Below, in pieces: positions 1 through 10,505 of a stretch of DNA of 64,000 nt (the first letter of the stretch is position 1; every line of letters starts with the position of its first letter). A model generated the notes under the pieces. The model made no database searches. It was not told where the DNA came from and saw nothing but the letters and a program-made list of their open reading frames with translations. This DNA is from Dendrolimus kikuchii (taxonomy: Eukaryota; Arthropoda; Insecta; Lepidoptera; Lasiocampidae), in assembly GCA_019925095.2 (NCBI GenBank), contig CM034403.1, positions 1,850,690-1,914,689 of the forward strand, written 5' to 3'. The position numbers and the translations under genes were made by a program.

Positions 1-276
1 AGTTTTCATCAAGGCTACGTTCCATTAGGGACTCACAACGACCACGTTCACGACCGCGATTGTACCCGTTCCACCTGCTTGCCAGTGTTACAATCGTAAA
101 CCCAAGTGGAACGGCTATTCGACCAACCTCTTGACATGGGTCGTTGTGAGCGTTGTGTGATCGAAAATGATGACGTCATTGGTGACGTTTTCGCCACGAG
201 CACAACGATCTCGGTCGATTTGTGGAATGGCTAATTGAGCATTTTAGGCGTTGTGAGTTACTACGTGTACGGCCCA
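1..276. repeat. Foldback repeat, copy 1
   Basis: Same family as 33596-33955. The right part (about 150-276) is the reverse complement of the left arm of the other copy, including the GATGACGTCATT core and the GTTTTCGCCA block. It has no coding capacity. It is cut at the left by the window edge and ends on the right against an RTE-like fragment. Probably a non-autonomous DNA element; superfamily not determined. Confidence 0.6.
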
Positions 277-793
277 GCTCGCCGTACACAATGCGGTGCT
301 GGTACCTACGCTCACGTATGGAAGCGAGAGTTGGGTATGGAAGAAAGAGCATGAAAGTAGAGTAAACGCGGTCGAGATGCGAGCACTGCGCAAAATCTGC
401 GGAGTGACGCTCGCGGACCGCGTTCGTAATACCGAGGTAAGAAAGAGAGTTGGTCTGAAAGAGAGTGTCGGGGTGAAGGTAAGGAAAGGAATGCTCCGGT
501 GGTTCGGGCATGTGGAAAGAATGCATGATGAAAGAATGACTAAACAGATATACAATGCAAAAGTGGATGGATGCAGAAGTCGTGGAAGGCCACGACACAC
601 CTTCCATGATCAAATTGATCGTGTACTAGCAGAAGGTGATGTCAGGAGCCTTAAGAACAGACGAGCTTGCATGACAAGAGTTATGAATGTCAAAGAGGCA
701 AGTGAGGTGTGTAAGAATAAGCCTAAATGGCATTCTGTTGTGCGTGCCTACCCCGCAAGGGAACTGGCGTGAAGTTATGTATGTATGTATGTA
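277..793 (+). mobile_element. RTE-like LINE 3' end (longest copy)
   Basis: An open frame from 296 to 772 encodes the C-terminal tail typical of RTE/BovB-like reverse transcriptase proteins: YGSESWVWKKEHE, then ALRKICGV, ADRVRN, then MLRWFGHVERM and GRPRHTFHDQIDRV, ending in YPARELA. The stop is followed by a (TATG)n tail. The catalytic part of the polymerase is missing, so this is a 5'-truncated copy. It is the reference for all other RTE-like fragments in the window. The assignment to RTE rather than another LINE clade is an inference from the tail domain and the tetranucleotide tail. Confidence 0.75.
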
Positions 794-877
794 TCATTAA
801 ATACTACGCTCCTTAACATATTCATACTGTTATAATAATATGAATATGATAAGGAGAATATAATATGTCTAGAGTAT

Positions 878-950
878 ACATACATACATACATAACTTCA
901 CGCCAGTTCCCTTGCGGGGTAGGCACGAACAACAGAGCGCCATTTAGCGT
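878..950 (-). mobile_element. RTE-like LINE 3' fragment
   Basis: (CATA)n tail followed by the reverse complement of the YPARELA coding end. Truncated after about 70 bp and joined directly to an S/LINE tail. Confidence 0.8.
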
Positions 951-1137
951 CTAGATTATGCCACCATAATAACCTTGTGTTTCAGAATTAGTAGCCTAGT
1001 TCCAGTCCTCCCTTTGAGGTCGGCAGGACTTTGATAGCATATCTAATGTTGCAAATGTCCTTAGGGGTGATTAACTACTTACCTGCTATCAGGTGGGCCG
1101 TCTGCCTGTCTGCTGGACTCCAGCTATGAAAAAAGTT
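951..1137 (+). repeat. S repeat / LINE tail, 3' part
   Basis: Diverged 3' half of the S repeat or its parent LINE: GTTGCAAATGTCC, then GGTGGGCCGTCTGCCTGTC and an A-rich end. The CTCCAGCTATGAAAAAAG end is closer to the LINE version than to S. Confidence 0.65.
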
Positions 1138-1359
1138 TTGTTAACGTCGCAAATTCACCAGATAAGCAAGTCAATTATAATGTAATACGACAGCCTTGTT
1201 TGAAAAGAATAAAGATAATGAACAAATTCCTAGTTAAAGCCATTTTAATGTCATAAGAGGAGCAAACAAAGCGAAATATGATTATCATCGCTTTATTGTA
1301 CAGGAAATGGAGGAAATTGTTTGAACACTAAGATTGGATTTGATTTGATATCAAACATA

Positions 1360-1618
1360 TCGAGGGGTGAAAGGCTATTTGTTTTAAGCGACATTTTGTG
1401 ACAGAATTGACTTGACGGTTTTCTTGCATCCTAATGTCTCAAACTTAAGGAATTATAATGAACCTGGTTTCCAACTAAAAACTACAGATTTTTTTCTTTT
1501 TTAAATATAGTATGTAGTTTACTAATGAAGTCTTTTTGTGGGTCATTGAAACTTCAAACTCCTCTATCGACACAATTTCGCAAATGTCGCTTAAAACAAA
1601 TAACCTTGGACCCCTCGA
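1360..1618. mobile_element. MITE with TA target duplication, copy 1
   Basis: 259 bp bounded by imperfect ~39-bp terminal inverted repeats starting TCGAGGGGTGAAAGGCTATT on the left and, in reverse complement, TCGAGGGGTCCAAGGTTATT on the right. TA flanks both ends. A near-identical 258-bp copy lies at 48484-48741. TA duplication suggests Tc1/mariner-type mobilisation. No ORF. Confidence 0.85.
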
Positions 1619-1799
1619 TATGGTTCTGTACCCCTAACTACGTGTATGCAAAATTTTATTTGTATTAGGAGATAAGCATCAAGTACTAATGAATTAGTGG
1701 TTACAAGCACACCCATCATTTTATAATAATACACTTCTGGACAACACTACATTCCGATTAGCCGCGAGTTTACGCCTGGGGGCACCATGTTGCGTACCA

Positions 1800-2375
1800 C
1801 ATCACTGTCAATGTGGAGTTATGGTAGACCGATTTGGACACCACGGGTTGTCATGTTTAAAAAGCGCAGGAAGAAGATCTCGTCATGCCAGCCTCAACGA
1901 TATCATTCGCTGAGCTCTTGTCAGCGTCGGCGTCCCGGCCATTCTGGAACCGAATGGCCTAGTACGTGACGATGGCAAGAGACCGGACGGAATGTCACTT
2001 GTCCCTTGGAAGATGGGGCGGCCGCTAGTGTGGGATACGACCTGTGTTGACACACTGGCCCCGTCACATCTTCCAATGACCGAGTCAGGGGCTGGCAACG
2101 CTGCCGCTTCAGCTGAGGACGTCAAACGGCGCAAATGTGGAGCCTTAGGAAGGGGTTACATATTTGTGCCGTTTGGGGTTGAAACATAAGGCCCGTGGGA
2201 TCCGTCGGCAAAGAGTTTCTTTAAAGGCATATGTAAGAAACTCTTTGACACTACCCGTGATCAGAAGGCTGGCACATATTTTGTACAACAAATAAGTATT
2301 GCCATACAGCGTGGCAATACAACCAGCCTTCTGGGCACGTTCCCTGTTGGAAGTGATCTGCTCCATAATGTATTT
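1800..2375 (+). pseudogene. REL repeat: retroelement C-terminal restriction-like endonuclease domain, decayed
   Basis: One reading frame with two stops (TGA after NDIIR; TAA after PFGVET) reads a cysteine/histidine stretch (CGVM...GHHGLSC), [25 protein letters not shown] and [15 protein letters not shown], then QISIAIQRGNTTSLLGTFP. The order zinc-like Cys/His, RH, EP..., RPDG, WD resembles the Cys/His motif plus PD-(D/E)XK-like endonuclease at the C-terminus of R2-group LINEs. That assignment is an inference. Related copies lie at 7820-7960, 33195-33340, 37245-37505 and 57430-57805. Not a host gene: dispersed and broken. Confidence 0.6.
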
Positions 2376-2487
2376 TAGTTTCAATGTCTTTGGTTTTTTT
2401 TTACTCAATTTATGGATTATAGTACCTAACATAATCTACGTTGTTAGTCTGTATTTCTCCATTTGACAGATTCATAAACCACTGCAG

Positions 2488-2651
2488 TAGCTACCTGCAC
2501 CCCTCGCACTACTACATGACCGACGTCAGTCTGGCCTTAGCTCAAATGATTGGCCAAGAACAAGGCTTGGCCAAAGTGTCTGACGATCGACTACTGCTGA
2601 AGACACAACTCTGCAGAAAAATTGCCGACTTATTAGAAACATTGGCTCCAG
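2488..2651 (+). CDS. SmydA-like protein, third-last coding exon
   Basis: Encodes SYLHPSHYYMTDVSLALAQ, then EQGLAKVSDDRLLLKTQLCR and KIADLLETLAP. This is the helical C-terminal region of insect SmydA-type SET-domain proteins, which follow a YHPxHYMLxDxxLALxQ pattern with a conserved ELCR/LCR helix. The donor is CAG|GTACTG after 2651 (phase 1). The acceptor is either the CAG ending at 2487 or one ending at 2469; both leave the same phase, so either would be in frame. The SET and MYND parts must lie upstream of the window, as no matching exon is visible in 1-2440. Family known for lysine methyltransferase-like folds; activity of SmydA proteins is uncertain. Confidence 0.75.
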
Positions 2652-2839
2652 GTACTGAATATACAATACCGTCTGATGCATGTACCTATGTCTCTTTCTA
2701 TAATTAATATCTCTTTCAGCATGACGAATTAATTGAAGACATGAGTGTATGAAGTAGTAATGTATTATTTTAAATGTGTAGTTTGTATACAAACCATCGT
2801 TATCCACTAATGTAGGTATCCTCAAGTTGCGCCTTACAT

Positions 2840-3262
2840 TCTAGTTCCACGCTGTCCTCAACCAGATTCCATCAGCGACCTTGGGTAGATCGTCCCCTCC
2901 ACCAAGGTGGAGGGCATCCCACGACTATAATATTTAGCGAGACAAAACCGCCACTCCAGGACTCGTCCGTCTGCTAGTACGAGAAATACCGTTGAGCCAT
3001 ATCAATTAATTCCAGAATTTTCCCCAACCAAGAGACGCTTTATTGTGTATATTATTATTATATAATTTTTTTTTATGAGGAGGTTGGGGCCTCGGGATTT
3101 TACCTCCTTACCCCGGCTGCAACTCGGTGGGCAACTACCCACCGGTAACTGGGTTTAAAGCTGCTGGAGTCTTCTCCGCATGGCGATGGCTTCGCAGCAA
3201 CTCTTTTTGGCCAATCTGCGGCGTTTGGTGGCCTTCGCGGGCTATATCAAATTAAATTACCT
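2840..3262. other. Intronic sequence, unrecognised, partly GC-rich
   Basis: Between SmydA exon 3265-side repeat and the preceding exon. 3075-3245 is GC-rich and reads like part of a retroelement (GGTTGGGGCCTCGGGATTTT onward), but no domain could be recognised in any frame. Confidence 0.3.
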
Positions 3263-3264
3263 TA

Positions 3265-3488
3265 CATACATACATACATACATAACTTCACGCCAGTTCC
3301 CTTGCGGGGTAGGCACGAACAACAGAGCGCCATTTAGGCCCATTCTTACACACCTCACTTGCTTCTTTGACATTCATAACTCTTGTCATGCACACTCGTC
3401 TGTTCATAAGGCTCCTGACATCACCCTCCGCTAGTACACGATCAATTTGATCATGGAAGGTGTGTCGTGGCCTTTCACGACTTCTGCA
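3265..3488 (-). mobile_element. RTE-like LINE 3' fragment
   Basis: Starts with a (CATA)n tail and runs through the reverse complement of YPARELA, EASEVCKNK and GRPRH up to the ATGCAGAAGTCG region. It sits in the intron between two SmydA exons. No clear target duplication was found. Confidence 0.85.
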
Positions 3489-3583
3489 AATAATTAATTT
3501 AAAACTATATGTACGTACGTCTTGTTAATATTATTAAGAGAAATAAGAAAGAAAGCAATTTAAAAATTAGATTATTATTTTAG

Positions 3584-3696
3584 CCGAAACCCGCCTCCGT
3601 GGCACGCTGTTGTTCGAACTCCACGCTGCGGTTGCCGAAAGCGGTAGAAGGAAAGCTCTTACAGATGGACCCATGGTCATGCTGGGTTTCGTTAGT
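3584..3696 (+). CDS. SmydA-like protein, second-last coding exon
   Basis: Acceptor TTTTAG ends at 3583 and the donor AGT|GTAAGT follows 3696. With the G carried over from the preceding exon it reads AETRLRGTLLFELHAAVAES, then GRRKALTDGPMVMLGFVS. The RxRGxLLxELHAA motif is the signature of the C-terminal helical domain in arthropod SmydA proteins. Length 113 bp, entering in phase 1 and leaving in phase 0, so the frame stays open across all three exons. Confidence 0.82.
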
Positions 3697-4009
3697 GTAA
3701 GTAAAGAAACATTTTAAGTTGTAACATTTATTAATGACTGGCAACACGTTGAAGACATTATTGATGTTGCTATTACCAATAGGCTGTTGTAACCACTTTC
3801 TGTTGATGAATAAGCAGATAGTTTGATAATTTCAAAATAAAACCATAGCTACTGCGCTGAGGAGGGTAACAAAAATCTGTATATTGATCGTTAAGGCCAA
3901 ATTACTTCTATATTTGCTGGCTTGTATAGTAGTGAACTTTAGTACTTGCTTGAGTGTAAGAAGAGCTGGAGATAAATTAAAGTGCCTACCTCTGAATGAC
4001 TTTGAATGA

Positions 4010-4130
4010 ATGAATGAATGAATATGCTTTATTGTGTTTTAAAGATACAGTTAACAGAAATAAAATTTTACAATACAATAGGCGGTCTTATCGCTATTAG
4101 CGATTTCTTCCAGACAACCTTTGGATGGAC
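4010..4130 (-). repeat. LINE 3' tail with GCTATTAGCGATAAG stem
   Basis: Reverse complement reads GTTGTCTGGAAGAAATCGC, then TAGCGATAAGACCGCC and an AATAAAG-type end. This tail recurs at 12450-12570, 18280-18420 and 43420-43480. Confidence 0.65.
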
Positions 4131-4232
4131 AAAAATTTGATAAGAACCGAGGTATGTTGCATTATTCTCACTAGCGAATCAGTATCTTATAAATATATAC
4201 ATACATTATATAATATAAATACATTAATTTAC

Positions 4233-4475
4233 GGCCTCTGTGGTTGAGCGGGCTAAGCCTTCGCCGGCCTACCTCACTGCAACCCAGAGGCTCCGGGTTC
4301 GATTCCTGGTATAGTAAATTTCGGAAACGTATTTTCTCCGTTATTTACTATGGTCTGGGTGTCTGAGATCGGCCCCAGAGGTAGTCCGTTGTATATTACC
4401 CATAACACAAGCATAACTTGCTTAATTTGAGGATATACAATGTGTGTATTTGTCTGCCGATTATTATTATTATTA
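4233..4475 (+). mobile_element. tRNA-derived SINE (family 1)
   Basis: The head GCCTCTGTGGTTGAGCGGGC contains an A-box-like TGGTTGAGCGG. About 50 bp later GGGTTCGATTCC matches a B box, so this is an internal RNA polymerase III promoter. A tRNA-unrelated body and an (ATT)n tail follow. Single copy in this window. Confidence 0.75.
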
Positions 4476-4494
4476 TACTGTATGTCTTTCAAGA

Positions 4495-4945
4495 CCACGG
4501 GCCATAAAAATGGCCCGGACTTTTGGGGGGCTTGCGTGGGGCAATGGGAAGGCCAACACGTAGAGGCCCCTTGACAAATTTAATGTAAATGTGGCGTGAC
4601 ACTGACCGGCGATTATCCCTGTCTACACCATATAATAATGCAGCCAAGGACAAGCCCCGGCCAGTGTAGGACTATTGTGGGAAATGAGGACAAAAAGTAC
4701 CGGGCTATTGTGGTGAACTGCTAATGGTACTAGGGGTCTGGGAATATGGGGACTATGGCGTCTGCCCGTCGCAATGTTCAGGGAACATGGAAAAATGGGC
4801 AGACGGTGACTCGCCACTCCCTGCATGGGCCCCAAAAAATGCCATAAAGACAGGGGCAACATGGGTGTGAGTGGCTAAGGGGTGTCGAGAGGTGAGCTGC
4901 AGGTTCACCGAAGCTACTTCCGACGTTAGGCCATTTATTTATTAT
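4495..4945. repeat. Unclassified GC-richer block flanked by (ATT)n
   Basis: 450 bp markedly richer in GC than its surroundings, lying between two ATT/TAA-rich tracts. It resembles a LINE 3' region inserted in a TAA microsatellite, but no coding domain could be recognised. Function and class unknown. Confidence 0.35.
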
Positions 4946-4990
4946 TATTATTATTAATAAAAATAATACTTATATTAAATTATACTAATA

Positions 4991-4993
<3 letters not shown>

Positions 4994-5046
<53 letters not shown>
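4994..5046. repeat. (AT)n microsatellite
   Basis: About 26 uninterrupted AT units. Confidence 0.95.
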
Positions 5047-5050
<4 letters not shown>

Positions 5051-5488
5051 CGATATATGTAAATAAAGTATAATAAAATACACTGAAATAAATATAAACT
5101 ACAAAAATATGACAATAACTGTTGTATCCTTAATTTGAGCTATAATAATCCTTCACAAGTCTATTGAAAATAGGCAGTGATTTGGCTAGCTTTATTACTT
5201 TTTTATTACTGGCAGCGCGTTCCAAAGACGAACTGCTTGCACTGTGAAGGATTTGCCATAAGAGCTAGTTGTATGCAGACTTTGTTAGAACGCATTATTA
5301 GTATTTTTTGTTACTTACCTCAAAGTTACCGTTAACCTTTCTTCTGCTGGAATAGCTTTGCGAAATGTTGTATCTTGAAATGTAATCACAAGACTTACCA
5401 AAGACAGCAACTCATCAAAAGAGTTTATAGACATACGAAGATAATTAAAAAACTTAGGTGGATACTGGCGTAATTCAGAATATATAGT

Positions 5489-6650
5489 GTAGAATTTGGT
5501 AAATTTGCATAAACGCGGAACCTGAAAATTATGCGTTTTTTGTATTTAAAGACTATAAATATGGTTTGCTATGGTGTAATAAGGACACTAAAATTATCGG
5601 AAACCCGTCATTTAGGTAAACAATTAAAAAAAAATACAATTAATTACGTTAAAAACCTGCATCATATAAATAAAAATAATGTTCAATTTTAGCGTCACGA
5701 CTCACCTAGTTGTGATAAAAACACAATCACTTATTTAATTTCGGGATTAATCTGCAAATGTAACATATATGACATGACCTAAATAATGAATCATTATAAA
5801 ATCAACTATTACGGCATTGCTAAAAAACCACCATATTTTGTAATTGGTAGGTGAAACCTCAGATTAATAATATTAAGAGACAAAGTTTTTACTTCGCTTT
5901 GCTACTTGTTAGTCTATAGTATATTAGTTAATTGTTTGTCTAACATTAGTATTGCATGTTGTCGTTAATTATATATACAAACTACAAAAATATACCAAAG
6001 AGGCAAGTGAGGTGTGTAAGAATAAGCCTAAATGGCACTCTGTTGTTCGTGCCTACCCCGCGAGGGAACTGGCGTGAAGTTATGTATGTATGTATGTAAA
6101 AATATAATAATGATCTTAATCACAATAATGTGAAAAATCTAAAATTCCGTATTTTTATGTCATTCAAAGATGTTCAGTTTGATTGAATAATATTGATATT
6201 CATGCTGTACGGATTTAGTTCCTTTGCCTGACATTTAGCAAAGTGAGGTAAAAACTTTGTCTCACAATATTATTAATCTGAGGTTTTACTTACATATTAC
6301 AAAATGTCGTGATTTTTTAGCAATGCCGTAATATTTGATTTTATAATTATTAATTATTTTGATCACGTCATACATGTTACATTTGCAGATTAATCCCAAA
6401 ATTAAAGTAATTGTGTTTTTATTATAATTAGTAGGTAAGTCGTCACGCTAAAATTGAACATTATTTCTATCGATATAATGCACGTATTTCGTAATTAATT
6501 GTAATGTGTATTAATTTTTTGTCTAAATGATGGCTTACCGATGATTTTAGTGTCGTTATTAAACCATAGCAAACCATATGTAAAGTCTTTGAATACAAAA
6601 AATGCGTAATTTTCAGGTTCCGCGTTTATGCAAATTTACCTAGAATTTTC
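5489..6650. mobile_element. Long foldback element in SmydA intron
   Basis: The left arm (about 5489-5912) and right arm (about 6228-6650) are reverse complements over more than 400 bp. Both contain, in opposite orientation, AAATTTGCATAAACGCGGAA, TTTAGCGTGACGACT-type and CAGATTAATCC/GGATTAATCTG blocks. The arms are clearly diverged, so this is old. The ~315 bp spacer holds an RTE-like fragment. No ORF or known transposase. Probably a MITE-like foldback. Confidence 0.75.
5998..6098 (+). mobile_element. RTE-like LINE 3' fragment in foldback loop
   Basis: Last ~100 bp of the family from EASEVCKNK through YPARELA and the (TATG)n tail, sitting in the spacer of the foldback at 5489-6650. Confidence 0.85.
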
Positions 6651-6659
6651 CTTTAAATA

Positions 6660-7815
6660 ATCTTGCCGTGTATATAGGATGCACCCAGTAGCGTTTTTTT
6701 CCGTTTCATTTTTCTTCTACGTATTTCAAGAGCACAAATCACGGCAACCTCGTTGAAGTCCATTACGAAAATGAACGCGATTTGTTACCCAAGAACAGAT
6801 TCAGTGTGCGCATCGTTGGTGACATCAGGTGACAGTAACAATATGTCACAGTGACAAAAAATTGCAATCAGCGGCGGGCCTTAGTCTACAGCTCGTGCTT
6901 TCGAAAATTTTCAACTGCAAGTCTTAGTTTTGTCCTTTGTTGTTATAGTTTGTTGTAAATATTATGTTTATTGTAGTGTATTAGATTGGCAGAATTTTCT
7001 TTTTCTTTTTAATTTACCGGCCAAAATTCCTTTTTATGTCACCTGACTTTTCTATTTACTTGACATTGGCAAAATCAATGCATAAATGGCATTGCAGCCA
7101 TAACTAAAAAAAAAAAAAAAAAAACTGCAAGTCGTGGATTGAGATGGGAATCCGTCTAAAAAGTATTTACGAATTAACGGAGCGGCACACCGTAAATACG
7201 TTTTGTGTTTGTGGAATGTCATTTTAATCATAAAATTGGGCATAAGTATTCGCTGAATCTTGATTTTGTGGTGTATGGTTGCCGGTTTGTGTAATGAAAC
7301 TACACTTTTTGCAGCACATTTTATATTTAAAAAAAGGTACAACATCTGCTGCGCGTAAAAAGTCCTACCGCATCTAAAGTAACCGCGACAAGACCGCTCT
7401 CGCGCGCTGACCGAAACAGACTCTCTGTCGACAGCGTTTAGCTGTCTGAGGAAGAGGGGCGAGGTAAGTGCGGCGCGGGCGGCGAATAACGTAAAGGCGG
7501 CTTGCCACGGTTATATCGCTTAGGCAGCCTGCTGGCCGCTACAATTTACATTTGGATTAGTTAAGATGCGAGTTTGAAGGCGAAACTGGCGAATTAAGCC
7601 CTTATCATCCTTTGGACAGAAACTTTCCAGTTAAGATGTCTATCCAAACGGTGACAAGGCCTTAACTAGCAAGGTAAATAACTACTTAAGTAATGGAAAT
7701 CAAGCTTAATTTTAGATTAGGTGAAAGGAATTCAGTTTCAATTATTATAGTATTTCTACAATTTCGGAATATTAATCAATTTTGGGGTTTTTATTTATAT
7801 TGAATATTTGTCAAT
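6660..7815. other. Intronic sequence, no gene recognised
   Basis: Mostly AT-rich with an A-run at 7108-7126. 7350-7540 is unusually rich in GC and CpG and contains GAG|GTAAGTG, a strong splice-donor match near 7461. No ORF of note. See findings. Confidence 0.3.
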
Positions 7816-7819
7816 GCGA

Positions 7820-7960
7820 CTTATTGACTCTTCGGGTCAACATAAGGCTGGTTCCTAGAGAACAGATCAATATGGAGATTCAGCGAGGTAACGTAGACAG
7901 CCTTCTAGGAACTTTATCCATTGACTTCGATGACCTAGGCTCAGTATTCTACTTATAGTC
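7820..7960 (+). pseudogene. REL repeat, 3' end fragment
   Basis: Decayed reading LIDSS..., EIQRGNVDSLLGTLSID and DLGSVFYL followed by a stop, matching the end of the copies at 37245-37505 and 57430-57805. Confidence 0.7.
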
Positions 7961-7994
7961 CTAAGGGATTAAGATAGATTACAATACTAGTTAC

Positions 7995-8330
7995 CTACAT
8001 ACATACATACATAACTTCACGCCAGTTCCCTTGCGGGGTAGGCACGAACAACAGAGCGCTATTTAGGCTTATTCTTACACACCTCACTTGCTTCTTTGAC
8101 ATTCATAACTCTTGTCATGCACGATCGTCTGTTCTTAAGGCTCCTGACATCACCTTCTGCTAGTACACGATCAATTTGATCATGGAAGGTGTGTCGTGGC
8201 CTTCCACGACTTCTGCATCCATCCACTTTTGCCTTGTGTATCTGTTTAGTCATTCTTTCCACATGCCCGAACCACCGGAGCATTCCTTTCCTTACCTTCA
8301 CTCCGACACTCTCTTTCAGACCAACTCTCT
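7995..8330 (-). mobile_element. RTE-like LINE insertion with target duplication
   Basis: (CATA)n tail on the left and 5'-truncated end on the right (inside the ESVGVKV coding region), flanked by ACTAGTTAC at 7986-7994 and 8331-8339. It inserted into the 3' untranslated part of the REL fragment at 7820-7960, so it is younger than that element. Confidence 0.9.
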
Positions 8331-8564
8331 ACTAGTTACATATTTATTGTATTATGACTATGGTTATTTGTATTGAAGTTTGAAAATCTAGTAATAAAAA
8401 CTTGAGAGGTGTCAAGGGACACCCGGATGCAACGAAGTTCCTTTCGATTAAATAGTGAAGGAATTGTAATAATTTTTTATTTTTAAGTTATAATAATATT
8501 TTTTCACATTTTTTTTAATACATAAAAAATAAACACATATTAAAGAAATATAAAAAGACAACGT

Positions 8565-8830
8565 CCGTCGGCAGCGGGGCCTAGGGTCCAAGCTGCCGGT
8601 GGTTAAGCCTCCAGAGACAGGAACTTCCTCACAATGCGTGCCGTGCTCAGGAGAACCGCCTTCTGCATCTGGCCCTTCACCCATTTACCTAGCGAGAGCC
8701 TCTCTAGGTGTCGGTCGAGGCTCTTCGCTATTAGACCGTTAACAGACACCACTATCGGTACGATGATCGTTGAGTCCATATGTCACATGGCCGTAATCTC
8801 GTGCGCGAGGTCAAGGTATTTCGTTAATAA
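8565..8830 (-). pseudogene. LINE ORF C-terminal fragment (IIVPIVVSVNGLI type)
   Basis: The reverse strand reads LDLAHEITAM, a stop, HMDSTIIVPIVVSVNGLIAK, then SLDRHLERLSLGKWVKG and QMQKAVLLSTARIVRKFLSL with a terminal stop. I recognise this as a C-terminal domain of insect non-LTR retrotransposon polyproteins. An internal TGA (likely a former Trp codon) and the missing polymerase show it is a dead fragment. The A-rich sequence 8450-8560 would be its 3' tail. Confidence 0.6.
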
Positions 8831-9132
8831 ATAACAATATTTTTTTTATTATTAACAAATATAATGTAATATAAACTTAATCAGTAGGCTCAGTTTTAAT
8901 AATAATTGGCTTGTGGTAACTGAAGTAAGAAACATATGTTTGGGATTCTATTTTTTATTATTTATTAAGTACAAAAAACTTGTAAACACTCAACAAAAAC
9001 AATCGTCACGACGCCACACTGTTCAATGCGAAATAGAAAGACGAAACGAAAATAACTGGCTTGCCTTCTATGAGAGAGAGAGAGACAGACAGAGATACAC
9101 GCGCACGCCGCACGGCTTACAACTATAGCAAA

Positions 9133-9406
9133 AAGTGGACGCAGTTACGCAAAAAAGGATCCAACCCACAAAATGTTACTTTTGAATTATTAAAGATTAA
9201 AGTTTGAGCTGTATTTCCGCATTGATGCAGTTAAACTTATTTGTATAAAAAATGATACATTTACGCTGATATTTTTCTAAGATCCCATAGACACAAACAA
9301 GTACATCAATGCGGAAATACAGCTAAAACTTTAATCTTTAATAATTCAAAAGTAACATTTTGTGGGCTGGATCCTTTTTGCTTAACTACGTCCAAGTGTC
9401 GTTACA
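9133..9406. mobile_element. Foldback MITE
   Basis: Arms of about 95 bp (9133-9232 and 9310-9406) are reverse complements, sharing GGATCCAACCCACAAAATGT and TGTATTTCCGCATTGATG. TTACAACT occurs just outside both ends and may be an 8-bp target duplication. No ORF. Confidence 0.75.
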
Positions 9407-9679
9407 ACTTTTGGTCTTAATTTTTTCCGTCTACCCCCCTTTCGCAACGCGCGATAAGGAACTTGGTTCCAATAATATTACATTAATTTGACTCTTACTA
9501 AATGCTCCATAAATGACTGGGTGATTCGTCCATGTAACTGGGCCGAGTGACGGCTGTCGGCCCACTTTGCCTGTCGTTTTGTCCGCACGTACAACATAGT
9601 TTTTGCAAACAAACTCAACCATAAATTTGCCGCTCGAATAATTGTATGTAAATTTGAATTCGTGCTGCTTAAATATATA

Positions 9680-9990
9680 TCCGTGCAGGAACGGAGAAAG
9701 AATACAATTTCCTGCGGCCGGGCGGCCTGTCGTAAGAGGCGACTTAACAACCCACAGCCAGGTGGTAGGGCATTTGCCCGACTGGATGGCTACCACCCCT
9801 GGTCTAAAGTATGTCGCCATAACAACCGTGAGTTGTGTTCCGGCATTAGTGACCAGGTTCCAGTTTTCCTTAAGAGAGCAGCAGCGCATTTGTAGCGACT
9901 TTGCTGTTGCAAATGTCCATAGGCGATGGTAACCGCTTTCCATCAAGTGGGTCGTCTGCCTGTCTGCTGATCTCCTGCAATAAAAAAAAT
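9680..9990 (+). repeat. S repeat, complete copy
   Basis: Starts ATCCGTGCAGGAACGGAG, passes through GGCGGCCTGTCGTAAGAGGC and GGTAACCGCTTTCCATCAAG, and ends CTCCTGCAATAAAA. Several ORFs overlap it but they recur only because the repeat recurs. It lies in the last SmydA intron, about 140 bp before the final exon. Confidence 0.85.
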
Positions 9991-10126
9991 ATGTATATAT
10001 ATATAATATATAAAATAAAATTAAGAGTGATGGGGGGGGGGGGACACATGGGTGTAAGTCCAACGCCGTCATAATTATTTGTTCAATTTGTATGCCCATA
10101 ACTTGAAACATGTTTCTGTTCACCAG

Positions 10127-10282
10127 GAATCACGTAAGATCTTAATGGAATCGGCTATGCTTCTCCGCCACGAGCCACCAGAGCTGCCTGAAGGTCAAAT
10201 CTCTCAGCAGGCCAGGATCAACCTGATCCAGATGGATGAGCTGATCAGAAACTTATCTGGAGCCTTGCCTTCTCCTCTATAA
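10127..10282 (+). CDS. SmydA-like protein, last coding exon
   Basis: The acceptor TTCACCAG ends at 10126. It reads ESRKILMESAMLLRHEPPEL, then PEGQISQQARINLIQMDELI and RNLSGALPSPL with stop TAA at 10280-10282. The exPE-LPEGQ motif followed by A-x-NL and a final helix is how insect SmydA proteins end. Phase 0 matches the preceding donor. The intron before it is 6.4 kb and packed with repeats. No perfect AATAAA was seen in the first 100 bp downstream. Confidence 0.82.
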   Translation, partial: ESRKILMESAMLLRHEPPELPEGQISQQARINLIQMDELIRNLSGALPSPL

Positions 10283-10505
10283 TTGTACGATTAGTAAATA
10301 GACAACTCCTAAGAAAAATATTAATAATTGTTTTATTTAAAATTTTAGTTGTACTTATTTAATATTTCTGCTCGGCAATTAGTATATCATGCGATATTCA
10401 CTCATTGACCACGCGAAGTTCACTGGTTGACGACAAGGCGTCCACCCGCGGAAGGCGGCGTTTCAAAATCAGGTGGCTCTAATAAGCCTTGACTTTATCT
10501 TTCTC

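Noticed and set aside
176..613. 145-codon ORF on the minus strand.
   Set aside because: Antisense shadow of the RTE-like coding sequence.
296..772. 158-codon ORF as a host gene.
   Set aside because: It encodes a LINE C-terminal tail, ends in a (TATG)n tail and is present in about 17 truncated copies in this window.
3265..3290. (CATA)n arrays as free microsatellites or CRISPR-like repeats.
   Set aside because: Every one is attached to the conserved end of an RTE-like copy, so they are 3' tails of that element. There are no spacers.
9428..10123. 230-codon minus-strand ORF.
   Set aside because: Mostly antisense to an S repeat and low-complexity sequence next to a poly-G run; no domain and it overlaps the SmydA splice acceptor region.
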